Of a DNA stretch of 9,928 nucleotides, positions 7,295-9,928 are shown one piece after another; within the stretch, counting starts at the first letter, position 1; the number at the start of each line of letters is the position of its first letter. The DNA is from Dermatophilaceae bacterium (GTDB lineage Bacteria > Actinomycetota > Actinomycetes > Actinomycetales > Dermatophilaceae). The notes under the pieces were generated by a model, which did no database searches, was not told the origin of the DNA, and saw only the letters and a list, made by a program, of their open reading frames with translations. The DNA lies in NCBI GenBank assembly GCA_013361975.1, contig JABFXB010000437.1, positions 1 to 9,928 of the forward strand. Reading direction: 5' to 3'. Made by a program: the position numbers and the translations under genes.

Positions 7295-8431
7295 GTGCGG
7301 GTCACCCTCGGCGTCACCGCCGGCATCGCCTGCCTCACGTTCGTCGGGGTCACGGCGTGCTCGACGTCTCCGACGACCCCCGCGCCCACCGGTCCGCGCG
7401 TCGACGCCAAGCCCGGGGCGGCCTTCGTCCTCGAGGGCGTCGAGGGGCTGACGAAGGTGGCGCAGCTGACCGGTCACGACTCGATGAACCGCACTGCCGA
7501 CGTCGAGGTCGTCGGGCAGGATCTCGGGTCGATGTTCGACGCCGACGGCAGGACGTGGTTCGTCTTCGGTGACACGTTCGGCGCACGCGCGGCCGACCAG
7601 TTCGGCGGGGGCGGAACCGAGTGGCGCTCCAACGCCCTCGCCTGGACGACCGACACGGACCCGACCGACGGCATCACCTTCGGTGGCTACGTGCTCGACG
7701 ACCGGGGCCGGGCCAAGGAGCTCATCCCGGGGAAGAAGGTCGACGACGACGAGATGACGGTCATCCCGACCTACGGCTTCGCCGCCAACGGGGCGATGTA
7801 TCTGGCGTACATGTCCGTGAGGCACTGGGGCGACCCGGGGGAGTGGGAGACCAACTACGCCGGCCTCGCCCGGTCGACCGACCAGGGCCAGACCTGGACG
7901 CCGCTCGCGTCGCCCCGCTGGGGCGGCACCTCGAACTTCGTCCAGGTCAGCGTCACCAACCTCGACGGCGTCCTCTACTTCTGGGGCGTCACGCACGGCC
8001 GCTTCGGCGGCGTCGCGCTCATGCGCGTCGCCGAGGCCGACGTCGAGCGGCAGGACGCCTACGAGTACCTCACCGCGGTCGAGGACGGTGAGCCCGTCTG
8101 GGGGAGCGACCCGGCCAAGGCGCACCAGGTCATCGAGGGCACGGTGGGCGAGCTGTCGGTCATGTGGTCCGACTACCTGCACCGCTGGGTCATGACCTGC
8201 ACCGACGGCGCCGAGGAGTCGGCCGTCATCCGCGAGGGCCTCACCCCCTGGGGCCCGTGGGGGGATCCCAAGCCCCTCGTCACCCAGGCCGACCTGCCCG
8301 GCCTCTACTCGCCCTACCTGCACCCCCGGTACGTGACCAACGGCGGTCGCACCGTCTACTTCACGATCTCGCAGTGGGGCCCCTACAACGTCTTCTGGTA
8401 CCGCGCCGACCTCAAGCGGCGAACAGCCTGA
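7295..8431 (+). CDS. DUF4185 lipoprotein, candidate GH183 endo-D-arabinanase
   Basis: This 378-residue protein is predicted to be exported and lipid-anchored. From GTG 7295 the N-terminus is a short signal peptide with lipobox V19-T-A-C22, then a Thr/Pro-rich linker. This start is one base after the isomerase stop; the frame extends further upstream, but only as a shadow of the isomerase gene. The mature part has the DUF4185 beta-propeller look: WFVFGDTFG (F91-G-D93-T94), DDDEMTVIPTYGF, YLAYMSVRHWG, ARSTDQGQTW, NFVQVSV, LYSPYLHPRY and TISQWGPYNVFWYRADL. To my knowledge DUF4185 members were shown to cleave D-arabinan of mycobacterial cell walls and became GH183. Catalytic residues were not assigned here; D93 is a candidate. 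The tight coupling to an isomerase suggests that it releases the sugar the isomerase uses. DUF4185 is also widespread in proteins of unproven activity, so the enzymatic call is weaker than the domain call. Confidence 0.83.
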   Translation: MRVTLGVTAGIACLTFVGVTACSTSPTTPAPTGPRVDAKPGAAFVLEGVEGLTKVAQLTGHDSMNRTADVEVVGQDLGSMFDADGRTWFVFGDTFGARAADQFGGGGTEWRSNALAWTTDTDPTDGITFGGYVLDDRGRAKELIPGKKVDDDEMTVIPTYGFAANGAMYLAYMSVRHWGDPGEWETNYAGLARSTDQGQTWTPLASPRWGGTSNFVQVSVTNLDGVLYFWGVTHGRFGGVALMRVAEADVERQDAYEYLTAVEDGEPVWGSDPAKAHQVIEGTVGELSVMWSDYLHRWVMTCTDGAEESAVIREGLTPWGPWGDPKPLVTQADLPGLYSPYLHPRYVTNGGRTVYFTISQWGPYNVFWYRADLKRRTA

Positions 8432-8450
8432 AGCACTGCAGCACCGACGA

Positions 8451-8466
8451 GGCTCGACCACGAGCC
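8451..8466 (+). other. Small 6-bp hairpin before the second receptor gene
   Basis: GGCTCG (8451-8456) and CGAGCC (8461-8466) pair perfectly around the loop ACCA in the 80-nt gap between the DUF4185 and receptor genes. It could protect or process the mRNA ahead of the receptor gene. It is short, and no promoter is obvious in the gap. Confidence 0.3.
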
Positions 8467-8497
8467 GCAACGAACACAGCAGCACCAACCATGGAAA

Positions 8498-8503
8498 GAG
8501 GAG
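8498..8503 (+). promoter_or_regulatory. Ribosome binding site of the CUT1-type receptor gene
   Basis: GAGGAG lies 8 nt before ATG 8512 and argues for that start over the in-frame ATG at 8491, which would put the ribosome site inside the coding region and add seven residues before the signal peptide. Confidence 0.75.
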
Positions 8504-8511
8504 CAAGGACC

Positions 8512-9867
8512 ATGCGTCAACGGAGACTCACGATCCTCGTCGCAACGGCGGCAGTGTCCGCCTCCCTCGTTCTCGCCGGCTGCAGCGGCTCCGGAGGGAG
8601 CGGCAGCACAGGCGGCAACGCGGGCAGCGGCGGCACGGCCCAGATCACCTTCTGGCAGCAGCAGTTCGAGCCGTACCAGCAGAAGTGGTTCAAGTCGTAC
8701 GTCGACAAGTTCAACGCCTCGCAGACGGCCGTCAAGGTCAAGCTGCAGGTCGTCCCGGCCGACACGTGGGCCCAGAAGCTCAAGGCCGCCCAAGCCGCCG
8801 GCACGCAGCCCGACGTGGCGACCACGAACTACGGCGGGATCCCCGCCGGCGTCGCCAACGGTCAGTTCGCCCAGCTCGACGGGCTCATCCCCGACAAGGC
8901 GTGGAGCGACCTCAAGCCCAACGTCAGCAACTTCGTGCAGGTCGCCGGCAAGCACTACGCGTACCCGATGCTCGTCGAGCCCTCGACGGTGCTCTACTAC
9001 CGCACCGACCTCGTCAAGGCCGCGGGTCTCGACCCGAAGAGCCCGCCGAAGACATGGGCCGAGCTGCTCACGTGGGCTGAGAAGCTCACGAACGGCAACG
9101 TCAAGGGGATGACGATCGCCTCCGTCGCTCCCGAGCTCGGCTGGTCGAGCTGGGGCCTGCAGTACAACGCCTGCGGGCACCTGCCGATCAACGACGACTG
9201 GTCGGCGGCGAACGCCAAGGACCCGTGCTACACGAAGCTCTTCGAGCTCTACCAGACGCTCTTCCAGAAGGGCTGGATGCCGCAGCAGCCGAAGGTCGGC
9301 TACCCCGACGCGACGCCGTACGGGCAGGGCCAGGTCGCGATGATGGCCAACGGCTCGTGGGCCGTCGGCCAGCTCAAGCAGAGCTACCCGAAGATGATCG
9401 CGAACACCGCGGTCGCTGCGTTCCCCTCGGTCGACGGCGACCCGAGCAAGCCCACGGCGACGCTCGGTGGCTGGACGCTCACCGTCGACTCCAAGTCGAA
9501 GAACAAGGAGGCGGCGGCGAAGTTCGTCGACTACCTGCTTGCAGGCGACCCGGCGATCATGTCCGACTTCTTCAAGCAGAGCGGCTTCTCCAAGTACACC
9601 GTGCGTACGTCGGTCGACGAGGCGCTGGCCGGTGACAAGGACGCGACCGCCGACCCGTTCATGAAGGTCATCAGCGAGCAGGTGGTCGCCCACGGCAAGG
9701 CCGAGCCGGCCTACCCGTTCGACATCTCCCTCGCCTTCTCGACGGCGATCGAGTCGGTCATGAAGGGCAAGGCCGACATCGCGAAGGCGACCCAGACGGC
9801 CAACGACGCGATCGACCGCGTCATCAAGCAGCAGCGCCTCGCCGGCACCGCGCCGCAGGCGGGCTGA
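8512..9867 (+). CDS. Extracellular solute-binding lipoprotein, family 1 (CUT1 sugar receptor)
   Basis: This 451-residue surface receptor is of the SBP_bac_1 (maltose/oligosaccharide) class. The signal peptide starts MRQRR and ends in lipobox L21-A-G-C24, followed by a Gly/Ser linker to about residue 42. The fold signature includes ITFWQQQFEPYQQKW at the first strand, DTWAQKLKAAQAAGTQPDV, the hinge segment YAYPMLVEPSTVLYYRTDLVKAAGLD with PPKTWAEL, GQGQVAMMANGSWAVGQLK, and LGGWTLTVDSKSKNKEAAAKFVDYLL. C221 and C239 in the mature part may form a disulfide. Such receptors usually bind di- or oligosaccharides and work with two permeases and a shared MsmK-type ATPase. None of these is in the window, and a hairpin follows immediately. 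The role suggested by context is capture of fragments released by the DUF4185 protein. Family call is firm; ligand unknown. Confidence 0.94.
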   Translation: MRQRRLTILVATAAVSASLVLAGCSGSGGSGSTGGNAGSGGTAQITFWQQQFEPYQQKWFKSYVDKFNASQTAVKVKLQVVPADTWAQKLKAAQAAGTQPDVATTNYGGIPAGVANGQFAQLDGLIPDKAWSDLKPNVSNFVQVAGKHYAYPMLVEPSTVLYYRTDLVKAAGLDPKSPPKTWAELLTWAEKLTNGNVKGMTIASVAPELGWSSWGLQYNACGHLPINDDWSAANAKDPCYTKLFELYQTLFQKGWMPQQPKVGYPDATPYGQGQVAMMANGSWAVGQLKQSYPKMIANTAVAAFPSVDGDPSKPTATLGGWTLTVDSKSKNKEAAAKFVDYLLAGDPAIMSDFFKQSGFSKYTVRTSVDEALAGDKDATADPFMKVISEQVVAHGKAEPAYPFDISLAFSTAIESVMKGKADIAKATQTANDAIDRVIKQQRLAGTAPQAG

Positions 9868-9877
9868 ACACCGCTGG

Positions 9878-9912
9878 GGAGGGCGGCGGTCACACGCCGG
9901 CCGCCGCCCTCC
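9878..9912 (+). terminator. 12-bp GC hairpin after the receptor gene
   Basis: GGAGGGCGGCGG (9878-9889) and CCGCCGCCCTCC (9901-9912) pair perfectly around an 11-nt loop, starting 10 nt after the receptor stop codon and followed by TTGT rather than a long T-run. It probably terminates the second block or partly limits read-through to permease genes beyond the window. Confidence 0.8.
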
Positions 9913-9928
9913 TTGTCGCTCCACCCGG

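Noticed and set aside
4624..7410. A 928-codon open frame on the minus strand, and other long antisense frames such as 100-1818 and 8383-9924
   Set aside because: They lie opposite well-supported genes, have repetitive Arg/Asp/Val/Gly-rich translations and no family motifs; long antisense frames are expected in GC-rich actinobacterial DNA.

Overview
The window is high-GC DNA with strong G/C bias at third codon positions. Its lipoprotein signals, GTG start and spaced GGAG-type ribosome sites suggest an actinomycete; a Micrococcales-type soil or gut organism is plausible, but nothing here fixes the genus. All supported genes lie on the + strand and form a carbohydrate uptake and catabolism locus with almost no non-coding DNA. 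No RNA gene, CRISPR array, insertion sequence or phage gene was seen.

Left block (2-3916): the 3' end of an unidentified gene overlaps (ATGA) an RbsA-type two-domain sugar ABC ATPase. That gene in turn overlaps (ATGA) an RbsC-type permease, which is followed by an RbsB-type lipoprotein sugar receptor. Together these make a complete CUT2 (ribose/xylose/galactose class) importer. A perfect 15-bp hairpin 30 nt after the receptor gene ends the block.

Centre (3982-4110): a short regulatory region before the second block. It holds a 14-bp perfect palindrome with a central CG, placed between plausible -35 and -10 elements, and an imperfect second copy 29 bp upstream. This looks like a LacI-family-style operator and promoter with a nearly leaderless start for the kinase gene. 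No regulator gene is in the window.

Right block (4111-9867): an FGGY-family sugar kinase, an L-fucose/D-arabinose-isomerase-like protein, a secreted DUF4185 lipoprotein starting 1 nt after the isomerase stop, and a CUT1-type (SBP_bac_1) lipoprotein receptor. A 12-bp GC hairpin closes the block at 9878-9912.

Interpretation (inference): DUF4185 is the domain that was renamed glycoside hydrolase family GH183 when members proved to be endo-D-arabinanases. Fucose isomerases classically also convert D-arabinose to D-ribulose, which an FGGY kinase can phosphorylate to the pentose-phosphate intermediate D-ribulose 5-phosphate. The gene order therefore fits a D-arabinan / D-arabinose scavenging locus, with surface hydrolase, oligosaccharide receptor, monosaccharide importer, isomerase and kinase. 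The polymer could be the arabinogalactan or lipoarabinomannan of mycobacterial-type cell walls. L-fucose, or another sugar, remains the main alternative.
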